Below, piece after piece: positions 16,695 to 23,800 of a DNA stretch of 39,509 bases (positions are counted from its first letter, which is position 1; each line of letters starts with the position of its first letter). Location of the stretch: positions 1 through 39,509 of the forward strand of contig NZ_JAKEIP010000055.1 of the NCBI RefSeq assembly GCF_021474425.1. Reading direction: 5' to 3'. The DNA is from Streptomyces muensis (GTDB lineage Bacteria; Actinomycetota; Actinomycetes; Streptomycetales; Streptomycetaceae). A program made the position numbers and the translations under genes. The notes beneath the pieces were generated by a model. That model was not told the origin of the DNA. It did not search any database and was given only the letters and a program-made list of their open reading frames with translations.

Positions 16695-17657
16695 ATGAGC
16701 AATCTTGATCGCGAGGCGGTGCCCGCCGTCTGCGGCGGCCGTGGTTTCGTCGTGGCGGAGCCCGTACGCGAACTCCTCAGCCCTCGCCGGGTCAAGCTCG
16801 GCGAATCCACCGAAGTCCGCCGCCTGCTGCCCAACCTGGGCCGGCGCATGGTCGGCGCCTGGTGCTTCGTCGATCACTACGGCCCCGACGACATCGCCGA
16901 CGAGCCCGGCATGCAGGTGCCGCCGCACCCGCACATGGGCCTGCAGACGGTGAGCTGGCTGCACGAGGGCGAGGTCCTGCACCGGGACTCCACCGGGAGC
17001 CTGCAGACGATCCGCCCGCGCGAGCTGGGCCTGATGACCTCCGGCCGCGCGATCAGCCACTCCGAGGAGAGCCCGAAGGCCCACGCCCGCCTCCTGCACG
17101 GCGCCCAGCTGTGGGTCGCACTCCCGGACGGCCACCGCCACACCGACCCGCACTTCGAACACCACGCCGAGCTGCCGGTCGTCACGGCGCCGGGCCTGCG
17201 GGCCACGCTGATCCTGGGCGGCCTCGACGGCGCCGCCTCACCCGGCACGACGTACACCCCGATCGTCGGCGCCGACCTGTCCCTCACCCACGGCGCCGAC
17301 GTACGCCTCCCCCTGGACCCGGACTTCGAGTACGCCGTCCTGTCCATGTCCGGCGAGGCCCACGTGGACGGCGTACCGGTCCTGCCCGGCTCCATGCTCT
17401 ACCTCGGCTGCGGCCGCACCGAACTCCCGCTGCGCGCCGAGTCGGACGCCGGCCTGATGCTCCTCGGCGGCGAGCCGTTCGAGGAGGAGCTGATCATGTT
17501 CTGGAACTGGATCGGACGGACCCAGGAAGAGATCGTGCAGGCCCGACAGGACTGGATGGAAGGCTCCCGGTTCGGGGAGGTGAAGGGGTACGACGGTGCT
17601 CCGCCTGCACCGGAACTGCCGCCGGTGCCGTTGAAGCCGCGGGGAAGGGTGCGCTGA
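16695..17657 (+). CDS. Pirin-family protein
   Basis: A 320-aa bicupin pirin. The four expected metal ligands are present: His78 and His80 in PPHPHMGLQT, His122 and Glu124 in ISHSEE, with spacing identical to the family. The second cupin half carries IVGADLSLTHG and VPVLPGSMLYLG. Some bacterial pirins have quercetinase or redox-sensor activity, so it may be an iron-dependent oxygenase or sensor. ATG 16695 (MSNLDREAV) is chosen over TTG 16686. It diverges from a MarR pair, so MarR control is likely. Confidence 0.92.
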   Translation: MSNLDREAVPAVCGGRGFVVAEPVRELLSPRRVKLGESTEVRRLLPNLGRRMVGAWCFVDHYGPDDIADEPGMQVPPHPHMGLQTVSWLHEGEVLHRDSTGSLQTIRPRELGLMTSGRAISHSEESPKAHARLLHGAQLWVALPDGHRHTDPHFEHHAELPVVTAPGLRATLILGGLDGAASPGTTYTPIVGADLSLTHGADVRLPLDPDFEYAVLSMSGEAHVDGVPVLPGSMLYLGCGRTELPLRAESDAGLMLLGGEPFEEELIMFWNWIGRTQEEIVQARQDWMEGSRFGEVKGYDGAPPAPELPPVPLKPRGRVR

Positions 17658-17762
17658 CCTGCCGAAACGCGTCAGTGTTGGTGGTCGCAGGGCGGAAGCC
17701 GGTCGGGTAATTCTCGCTGTCTTCCACCTGCTTGCCAGGAGGCGTCCGAACAGCCGGCTGGC

Positions 17763-18513
17763 TCAGGCCGGTGCGGTTGGCGATGCCACGGTGTGGCTGT
17801 CTGTGGGCGACTGTGGCATGGAGTCGAAGAACGCCTCGCCCGTGTGCCACTAGTTCAACAGCTGGATCGGCTTTGCAGGGAAGGAGCCGCTCTCCTTGGT
17901 GCAGGAGTAGCCGGCCGATTCGCGCGTTGCCGCTGTACGAGCCCTTGAGCGCGTCGCCCCAGCCACTGAAGGCTGTGACGTCGAGCTGATGGGCTATGCG
18001 GGAATCGCTGGTGCTGCCGTAGCTGTAGTTGATGAGGAGGAGAGTGGCCTCACCTGTAGTAGTCCGGACGCCGTTGCGCACGACGTACGTCCCGTAGAGG
18101 ACCGAGTCGAGGCGGCAGGCTTGAGTGCGCGTGGCATACACGACGCCCTGGGCGTCCTCGCACCACTGAGGCGGGGCAACTGCGGAGAGTTTCGAACTGG
18201 CTTCGCCACTGGCCAGGGCCGGTATGGTGTCGGGATTTTTGTGCTCGATGCACGAACCTCGGCCGTTCTCGTCGGGTGCCGTGCAGATCTCGCCCGAGGC
18301 CGAGAGCAGGTTTGCGCCGGCTTCCCTCGCGGGCGCGTCGGAGCCCGGTGTAGTTTCCGGGATCAGAGGGGTTAATTCCGAAACAACAGCGGCTCTACTG
18401 TTGCTGTTCTGACTTCCTGTTACGGCGTCAGCCGGTGCCACGCCAGCGAACGCTGCGAAAGCCGCGGCTGTCGCTGCGATCACAAACCAGCGTCTCTTTC
18501 GGTACTGCTGCAT
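17763..18513 (-). pseudogene. Decayed secreted-protein gene (frameshift plus nonsense)
   Basis: Starts with a clean signal peptide (MQQYRKRRWFVIAATAAAFAAFAGVAPADA), followed by a Cys-containing exported region with WCEDAQ, ACRLDSVLYGTYVV and TSDSRIAHQLDVTAFSGWGDALK. Around 17905-17925 the frame must change: the continuation SCTKESGSFPAKPIQLLN, then WHTGEAFFDS, lies one frame over. A TAG (17850-17852) also interrupts that frame. The layout resembles the N-terminal part of secreted Streptomyces proteins that carry NucA/NucB nuclease domains, an assignment from memory and weak. No nuclease domain remains before the stop at 17763. Confidence 0.7.
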
Positions 18514-18702
18514 GTCAGTTCCCGTCACATGACACGCAACACGCATGAGTGGGCGCATCACTGAAGCTTCACTGATGATGGACGGTCAAGACCTGAATCG
18601 CTCTGAGGAACGATTACGCGCCAAGGCGGTACCGTCGAAACCGCGACGCGCATTTGCCCAACGTTCACCGCAGATACGCGGCTGCTTAAGTTCCAGTGTC
18701 TT
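18514..18702. other. No gene seen; spacer between two pseudogenes
   Basis: No start with a ribosome site and no recognisable family in either strand. GC is lower than in the flanking housekeeping genes. The last part may be the eroded 3' end of the TnsA-like pseudogene. Confidence 0.5.
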
Positions 18703-19227
18703 GGTGATCTCCTGATGCCGGGCGCGTTGGGTATCGTGCGTATCTGCAAGCAGCACCGCCTCTGGAATCCCCACCCGCTCGAAGCGCTACCCGACTTCAG
18801 CACAGACTCTGCGTGTCACTTCGAAAGGTTCTGCATCGCGCAGCGCTCTGCAATCGTCGGCGCGGACGTCGATGAGCACGGCTGAACCAGCCATGCGGCG
18901 CACGAAGAAGTCTGGCGGGTGCCGACGCTCACGCGATCTCTCGTACCAGTGCAGCCCGAATGGCTGGGAGGTCGTCCGTACCACAGCGGGGTCGAAGTCC
19001 ATAAGTGCGAGGCGGCCCCGAGCCACGACTCGAAACCGACCTGCTGCCCAGCCACTACCCTGCGGCAGGGGTGGGATCGGCTTGGTCTCGGCGGTGCGGG
19101 AGTAGCGGCCGACATCCCAGTCCCGGACGACGTGCTCCACCTCGTGCCTGTTGAGGCGGGCAGGAGAGTGATTGCCGATTCGACCTGGGTGGAGTGCCGT
19201 GCGAGACCGGCGACCAGTCCGGCCCAT
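18703..19227 (-). pseudogene. TnsA-like transposase endonuclease subunit, frameshifted
   Basis: The diagnostic block is LALMDFDPAVVRTTSQPFGL, followed by ERRHPPDFFVRR, AGSAVLIDVRADD and VTRRVCAEVG, as in actinobacterial TnsA-like heteromeric transposase subunits (restriction-endonuclease fold; Asp in PDFF, the VDVR-type segment). The preceding motif VGFESWL is in another frame and joins only through a frameshift near 19008-19030. Downstream, VGIPEAVLLADTHDTQ continues in a third frame past a TAG at 18789-18787. The gene is dead. No TnsB/TnsC partners are visible. It marks former Tn7-like transposition here. The ends are approximate. Confidence 0.72.
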
Positions 19228-19399
19228 GCCCGGCGGGTGCGCAGGGTGGCGGGCAGGTCGGCGGTGGTCACTGTGCAGTGCGGCTCTGAGGGCTTCCTCT
19301 CGCCACCGGTCGACGGGGGAGGTCGATGCCGTGAGGGCTGATCGCCGGGGCGCACAGAGCTTCGATCACTGTCTTAAGGGCCTCGTTGGGGAGGTTCTC

Positions 19400-19458
19400 A
19401 GTGCCTGATCCTGAGGCCGACATGACAGAGCTGCGGTTGTGATGGGTCGGTGAACGGC
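19400..19458. repeat. Left 59-bp direct repeat flanking the DUF6355-like gene
   Basis: This 59-bp segment is repeated at 19944-20002 in the same orientation with 55 of 59 identical positions and a 544-bp period. Between the copies lies one complete secreted-protein gene. It is too long for a transposase target duplication; attachment-like sites, a duplicated 3' gene end or homologous-recombination scars are possible. The rest of 19228-19593 holds no gene I can support. Confidence 0.75.
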
Positions 19459-19593
19459 CCGATGGAGCAACATGACGGCCACTGGTGAGGAACGGTCATG
19501 GTCCCGTCACACTCGTCGCGCGGAGCGGTCATGGACCGCTGCGAGCCTCCTGTGTGGCCCCGCGACAGGTCCGGGGAGAAGGAGAAGCACAGC

Positions 19594-19944
19594 ATGTCCT
19601 TGCAGAAGAAGAGGAACCCTTCCATGCAGAAAACCGCAAGCAAGCTCCGCCTCGCCGCGGCCGCGTTCAGCGCTGTACTCCTCGCGGGCACGGCGCTCTC
19701 CGCAAGTGCCCATGCCGCGCCCGAGGGGAAAGCCGCCGCAGAGATAGGGGTCAAGGCCTGCGGCTACTACGAGACGCAGACAGACTCGTACTACGGACAC
19801 TGCGGCAGCACCTGGGTCAAGATCCAGGTCGACATCGACTGGTGGCCGACCGACATCAAGAGGTGCGTCCCGCCGGGGGAGACCCATCTCGGCACGACCG
19901 ACGAGATCGACAACGCATGGGCCATCGCGGGCACCTGCGGCTAA
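19594..19944 (+). CDS. Small secreted four-cysteine protein (DUF6355-like)
   Basis: A 116-aa precursor: Lys/Arg-rich n-region, hydrophobic core LRLAAAAFSAVLLAGTAL and a likely signal-peptidase site after SAHA or HAA (about residues 40-42). The mature part has four Cys (ACGYY, HCGST, RCVPPGE, TCG at the end), enough for two disulfides, plus aromatic YYETQTDSYY and IDWWP. The CxPGExxLG pattern and HCGSTWV match what I recall of DUF6355, a small secreted family labelled natural-product-associated; function unknown. ATG 19594 follows GGAGAAGGAGAAG. Direct repeats lie on both sides, so it may be a mobile cassette. Confidence 0.75.
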   Translation: MSLQKKRNPSMQKTASKLRLAAAAFSAVLLAGTALSASAHAAPEGKAAAEIGVKACGYYETQTDSYYGHCGSTWVKIQVDIDWWPTDIKRCVPPGETHLGTTDEIDNAWAIAGTCG

Positions 19945-20002
19945 GTGCCTGTTCCCGAGGCCGACATGGCAGAGCTGCGGTTGTGATTGGTCGGTGAACG
20001 GC
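19944..20002. repeat. Right 59-bp direct repeat flanking the DUF6355-like gene
   Basis: Partner of 19400-19458 (four mismatches). It begins at the stop codon of the DUF6355-like gene and runs into the 3' flank of the broken MFS gene. On the minus strand both copies read as a QPQLCHVGL-type peptide, so one copy may derive from the 3' end of a gene. Confidence 0.75.
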
Positions 20003-20478
20003 TCCTTGGATCTGGCTGCCTGGTCGCCTGACCCGCGGGCGGGCGGATGGCGGCGAGCCGGCTTCCCACGATGGTGGGAAGCCGGCTCGCCGGGTGGTGC
20101 TTCAGTTGGTTTTGGCGTGGGCTGGTCGGGGGGAGAGCGCAGGATGAGGGCTGCCAGGGTGGAAGCCAGGAGTGTGAATGCGGCGGTGGTCAGGAATGCG
20201 GCGCGGGCGCCGGGGACGAACTGGCCGGGGACGGCTCCGGCGGTGTAGATCGGGACGACGACGGCGAGTCCGATGGTGCCGCCCAAACGCTGGACCGTCT
20301 GGAGCAGGCCGGAGGCCGATCCGGCGTGCTGCGGCTCGACCCCGCCCATCAGCAGGGAGGCGGCCGGCATGAAGGTCAGTCCGGCAGAGATGCCGTTGAT
20401 CAGCAGGGGGCCGAGGACCGCGGTGCCGTAGCCGCTGGTCGTGTCGATGTTGCTGAGCCAGACGTAGCTGGCGGTCAC
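20003..20478 (-). pseudogene. C-terminal remnant of an MFS drug exporter (DHA2 type)
   Basis: Only the last three or four transmembrane helices remain: GYGTAVLGPLLINGISAGLTF, then SGLLQTVQRLGGTIGLAVVV and the final helix AFLTTAAFTLLASTLAALIL, followed by a Pro-rich tail. The AGSASGLLQT segment is the conserved signature of the EmrB/QacA 14-TM exporters. The first 300 or so residues are missing, and upstream sequence is unrelated to an exporter, so a deletion or insertion removed them. The reading frame stays open past the normal end and runs antisense through the neighbour, which is not meaningful. Confidence 0.75.
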
Positions 20479-20559
20479 TCATCGCAAGATCCCGCCACAG
20501 CGGGTACGTACGGACATTGACCATCCTCGGATCCCGCCCATTCCTGACCCGGCGTCACC

Positions 20560-20625
20560 ACCCGGTCGCCATCCCTAGAAGCGACACCCCACGCCTGAGG
20601 GCGCGGGGGCTCCACAAGATCTGGG
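20560..20625 (-). mobile_element. Possible IS200/IS605-type end hairpin remnant
   Basis: The minus strand reads GAGCCCCCGCGCCCTCAGGC and then GTGGGG, close to the imperfect hairpin (GCCCCCGCCTTCAGGCGTGGGG) found at the ends of IS605-group TnpB elements in Streptomyces. No TnpB or TnpA coding sequence is recognisable beside it. A weak, pattern-only call; the rest of 20479-20747 holds no supported gene. Confidence 0.3.
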
Positions 20626-20747
20626 TCTGGACTACCGGGCCCAACTACTGCTGAGGAGGGCCGCACTTGCGGAGCGACGGCGACGGTAACCTCCACGATG
20701 GATGCGTCGAGGCGGCCTGAGCCTCTAAGCGATGCACCGACAACCGG

Positions 20748-21221
20748 TCAGACAGCAGGGCGATTACGTGTACGGGTCTCGTCCTCCCAGACACGGCCGG
20801 GCTCGCCGTTGATGTCGTATTGGCGGCCCAAACGGACCTGTACGGATCGGAATCCGCCGGAGATGTCCGATCCGTCGAGTGTGAAGTTGAAGCCCTTGGT
20901 GCCACCGTTGACTCCCCGGCACTCCATGTCATGCCAACCCTCGGTGGCGTTCGGGCCCACGAATCCGTAGACGCACACCACCGTCGTCGCGTAGTCGGAT
21001 TCGTTGTCGCTCACAGCCCCGGTAACACCGACCGACCGGTTGTACCAGGTTACCGAGACGTCCGTGGCGCCAGTGGAGTTGGTGATCTGGGGAAAGTCCG
21101 TAGTTGGGTAGGACTGCGCTGTGGCTGGCAGCGCCGTGGTGCTCATGATGGTTCCGGTGGTGGCTAGCACGAGGCCGGCGGCGGTTACACCGGGCGAGCG
21201 AAAGGGAATACGCATGCTCAT
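20748..21221 (-). CDS. Small secreted protein of unknown function
   Basis: A 157-aa precursor with a signal peptide (MSMRIPFRSPGVTAAGLVLATTG, cleavage near ATAQS, about residues 35-37). The roughly 120-residue mature part has two Cys (VVCVYG and DMECRG) that could form one disulfide, and a beta-rich look (TDVSVTWYNRSVGVTGAVSD, FNFTLDGSDI, RSVQVRLGRQYD). I do not recognise the family. ATG 21221 has a perfect AAGGAAG ribosome site, and the frame is intact amid decayed neighbours, so it may still be expressed. Confidence 0.65.
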   Translation of the reverse strand: MSMRIPFRSPGVTAAGLVLATTGTIMSTTALPATAQSYPTTDFPQITNSTGATDVSVTWYNRSVGVTGAVSDNESDYATTVVCVYGFVGPNATEGWHDMECRGVNGGTKGFNFTLDGSDISGGFRSVQVRLGRQYDINGEPGRVWEDETRTRNRPAV

Positions 21222-21415
21222 GCTTCCTTTGGGGTGTCTGTGGTTGCCGATGTACGAATCCCTGGGTGATTCGTCAGCTGCCAGGTCAGGGTGGAGTCCT
21301 TCGTCTGGCGGGGCAACCTAGAACTTTTCAGGGCACGGGAGTTGACAAGGATGGGTTCGCCGGTGGCTCCGGTCTTCTTTGCTCACCGGGGCTGCTTGCG
21401 GGTGAGACGCCTGGT

Positions 21416-21604
21416 CTCCGCCTCACCTTCAAGTTCGTCAACCGGCCGAAGACCAAGGGCTTTGTCCTCTTACCCAAGACGTGGGTGGTAGAGCGGAGTG
21501 TTTCGTGGATCACGAGGGCCCGCCGCAACTGCCGTGACATAGCTTCGGGCCCTTGCCTGCAGCGAGCGACGATCACCCTCGGCCCGCGAGGAAGGCCGCA
21601 ATGA
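21416..21604 (+). pseudogene. IS5-family transposase C-terminal remnant
   Basis: The block FVNRPKTKGFVLLPKTWVVE with RSVSWITRARRNCRD matches the C-terminal DDE region (catalytic Glu in WVVER, followed by the helix with RR) of IS5/IS427-group transposases common in Streptomyces. The N-terminal two-thirds, including the first two catalytic Asp residues, are absent, and no terminal inverted repeats are apparent. An old insertion scar. Confidence 0.72.
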
Positions 21605-21659
21605 CTCCCGAACTCATCGACATTGATCAGGCGACGGAGCCGGGGAGTGCCTCCCGAAG

Positions 21660-22300
21660 TCACGTCGAAACGACTCCCGCTTCCGCGTGCACAGCCAGGC
21701 GGAATTGGCGCGGGGAGAGACCGTAGGCACTGCGGAAGGCCTGGCTGGAATGCGCGGGGCTGGTGAACCCCCATTGGGCGGTGATCGCGTGGATCGGGCG
21801 GGCGGCCAGGTGGGGATCTGCGAGGTCGCGTCGGCACTGTTCCAGGCGGCGTTCGCGGACCAGCCGGCGACGGTGCGTTCTTCCTGCTGGAACAGTTGGT
21901 GCAGGTAGCGCAGGGAGATGTGGTGAGCGGCGGCGATCCCGTCCGGAGTCAGCGCCGGGTCGCCCAGGTTCTCCCGGACGAAGGCGTGGATCTGGGCCAT
22001 CAGCGCGCGCCGCCGGGTGTGGGGTGGCACCTCGCTCCCGGCATCCAGAGCGTCGGCCAGCGCCGTGGTGAGCACGTCGAGGGTGAGGGTGGACAGCCGG
22101 GCGGTGTCGGACGGGCCGGTTTCGTGCATGCGCTGGGCGAGCTGCAGCAGGAACTGTGACGACAGCGCCCCGATGCCCCGGTTGCCCGGGATGCGCACCG
22201 CGCTCAGCCGCCGTAGGTCCCGGGGGGGGGCAGTGGCAGCAGTGAGCGGGGGAAGCGTAGGAGCAGCAGTTGGCTCGGTGGGGCATGGTTTCACCGCGCA
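21660..22300 (-). pseudogene. AraC-family regulator, broken by two frameshifts
   Basis: The pieces read in order: SQLLLLRFPRSLLPLPP in one frame; LRRLSAVRIPGNRGIGALSS through YLHQLFQQEERTVAGW in a second; RERRLEQCRRDL through AITAQWGFTSPAHSSQAFRS and AYGLSPRQFRL in a third. Together they are the C-terminal half of an AraC activator with both HTH motifs. The first shift lies at the nine-G run 22222-22230, the second near 21850-21865. The N-terminal effector domain is missing (a TGA stops the first frame). Dead as it stands, unless the G-run slips in transcription, for which there is no evidence. Confidence 0.8.
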
Positions 22301-22691
22301 CGAGGCAGCTCCTTGAGCACTTCGGGATCCGACGATGGCTCAGGCCCGGCCGGAGCGAAGGGCCACGGCTCGAAGGAGGGTGTCCCGGCAGGCGTGGACG
22401 GCTGGGGGCCGGCCGCGGGGGAGTGGGCGCGGCGCGACGGTCGGGGCGGCGGTCCGGAGCGAGGCGATGCGCGAGGGGACGGTCAGGTCGGTGCCGGATG
22501 GGTGGACCGGCGAGGGGGGGAAATGATGAAGAATCTTTGGGCGGGATGTGATGCGGGGATGCGATGATGCGGGTGAACGCACGTGCGCGAACCCGTTCGA
22601 GAGGTCCGTGGATGTCTGGTGAGGTGCAGGGGCGTCGCGAAGCAGGCGCTGTGAAGCGGCCGTTGGGTGCTGAGACGGGAGGCCGGCCGAG
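22301..22691. other. Intergenic stretch, no gene seen; left border of the biosynthetic cluster
   Basis: About 390 bp of G-rich sequence. Short open frames in both strands have no family pattern, and none has a convincing start. It separates the decayed strip from the thioesterase gene and must hold that gene's promoter, which I cannot place. The AraC remnant probably ends inside the first tens of bases. Confidence 0.5.
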
Positions 22692-23471
22692 GTGAGCCAG
22701 CAACGGAACGTCTGGTTTCGAGGCTTCCCGTCGGCGGAGAGCGCGACTACGGGTACCGACAGCGGCGCGGAGTGCGAACTGGTCTGTTTTCCGCACGCGG
22801 GCGGCTCCGCCGCCTACTGGAAGTCCTTGGCTGTCGCACTCGCCCCGACCGTGGACGTGGTGGCCGTGCAGTACCCGGGCCGGCTCGACCGGTTGGCTGA
22901 GCCCCCGGTCGAGGATCTGCATCTGCTGGCCGACCTGATCACCGATGCGCTGGGCCCGCCGGGAGAACGGCCCAGGGCGCTGCTCGGGCACAGCATGGGA
23001 GCCTCCCTCGCGTACGAGGTGGCTGTACGGCTCGCCCGGCGGCCCGGCGACGAGCCGCAGCTGCTCGTCGTGTCGGCCCGCAGGGGACCGGCCGCCGCGC
23101 GGGGAAGGAACCGGGACTGGCCTGTGGGAGACGCGGAACTGGTGCGGCGGATAAGGGGTTTGGGCGGCACGGACGCCATGGTCCTCGATGATCCGGACTG
23201 GCTGGAACTGGTCCTGCCCGCGCTGCGCGGCGACTACCGGGCCCTCGCCTCCTACGAGGACACTCCCGGCCGTCCGCTGTCCTGTCCTGTGGTCGCCCTG
23301 GCCGGAAACCGCGACCAGGAGGCGACCGTCGAGGAGATCCGGACCTGGGGCGAGCAGACCTCGGGTGACTTCCGCACCCGGGTGTTCGAGGGCGGTCACT
23401 TCTTCCTCAACGATCATGCCGGAGACGTCATCGACCTGATCCGCGGTTTGTTGCCGACCCGCGCCGGCTGA
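22692..23471 (+). CDS. Type II thioesterase (polyketide editing)
   Basis: A 259-aa stand-alone alpha/beta-hydrolase thioesterase that frees PKS carrier proteins of aberrant acyl groups. It shows LVCFPHAGGSA (oxyanion region), the nucleophile GHSMG with Ser101, Asp208 in LAGNRDQEAT, and His236 in EGGHFFLND. Length and motif spacing match PKS/NRPS-associated TEII. GTG 22692 has GGAGG nine bases upstream. It is the leftmost intact gene of the cluster and ends in a rho-independent terminator, so it is a separate unit from the SARP gene. Confidence 0.93.
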   Translation: MSQQRNVWFRGFPSAESATTGTDSGAECELVCFPHAGGSAAYWKSLAVALAPTVDVVAVQYPGRLDRLAEPPVEDLHLLADLITDALGPPGERPRALLGHSMGASLAYEVAVRLARRPGDEPQLLVVSARRGPAAARGRNRDWPVGDAELVRRIRGLGGTDAMVLDDPDWLELVLPALRGDYRALASYEDTPGRPLSCPVVALAGNRDQEATVEEIRTWGEQTSGDFRTRVFEGGHFFLNDHAGDVIDLIRGLLPTRAG

Positions 23472-23521
23472 CCGGGGTGGGCAGCTGACGACCCGGTGGG
23501 TGGACCACCACCGGCCGGGCC

Positions 23522-23543
23522 GGACGGTCCCGGCCGTCCTTTT
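23522..23543 (+). terminator. Rho-independent terminator after the thioesterase
   Basis: A 6-bp GC stem (GGACGG 23522-23527 with CCGTCC 23534-23539), a 6-nt loop and a TTTT run (23540-23543). Located 50 bp past the thioesterase stop. Confidence 0.75.
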
Positions 23544-23800
23544 ATCACGGCTGCCATATGTGCGAAGCCTGTGAGCCGCCTGAATCCGGTCATAAAACGG
23601 CCAGCTACCTGTAAAAACTTGACCGGGAAGCAAGGGGCGTGTGTCACTTGAGACCAGGTATTCGTGATCGACTCGGCGGGTCGACCTGCGCAGACGGGGA
23701 CACGGGGGTGGCACCGGTTGACACCTGAGTATGCCCGTGCAAGGGGGCCTCGAAGGCGGTCGCTCGTAAGAACTTGAGCAATCTGTAACGGGGGTAAGCG
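23544..23800 (+). promoter_or_regulatory. Upstream region of the SARP activator gene
   Basis: About 250 bp without a gene and lower in GC than its surroundings. The hexamer ACTTGA occurs three times in the same orientation (23617-23622, 23646-23651, 23772-23777), and TTGACA lies at 23718-23723. A -35-like TTGACA is present, but I cannot pair it with a good -10. The repeats might be sites for a cluster or hormone-system regulator; position only. Confidence 0.4.

Noticed and set aside
17494..17762. Continuation of the secreted-protein frame on the minus strand to 17494
   Set aside because: It follows a frameshift, loses family similarity and runs antisense into the pirin gene.
19507..19943. 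Open frame on the minus strand extending the MFS fragment across the DUF6355-like gene
   Set aside because: It is antisense to an intact secreted gene with signal peptide and ribosome site, and has no exporter similarity past the final helix.
22301..22691. Short open frames in the G-rich spacer before the thioesterase
   Set aside because: No ribosome site plus family similarity in any frame; composition is typical of non-coding high-GC DNA.
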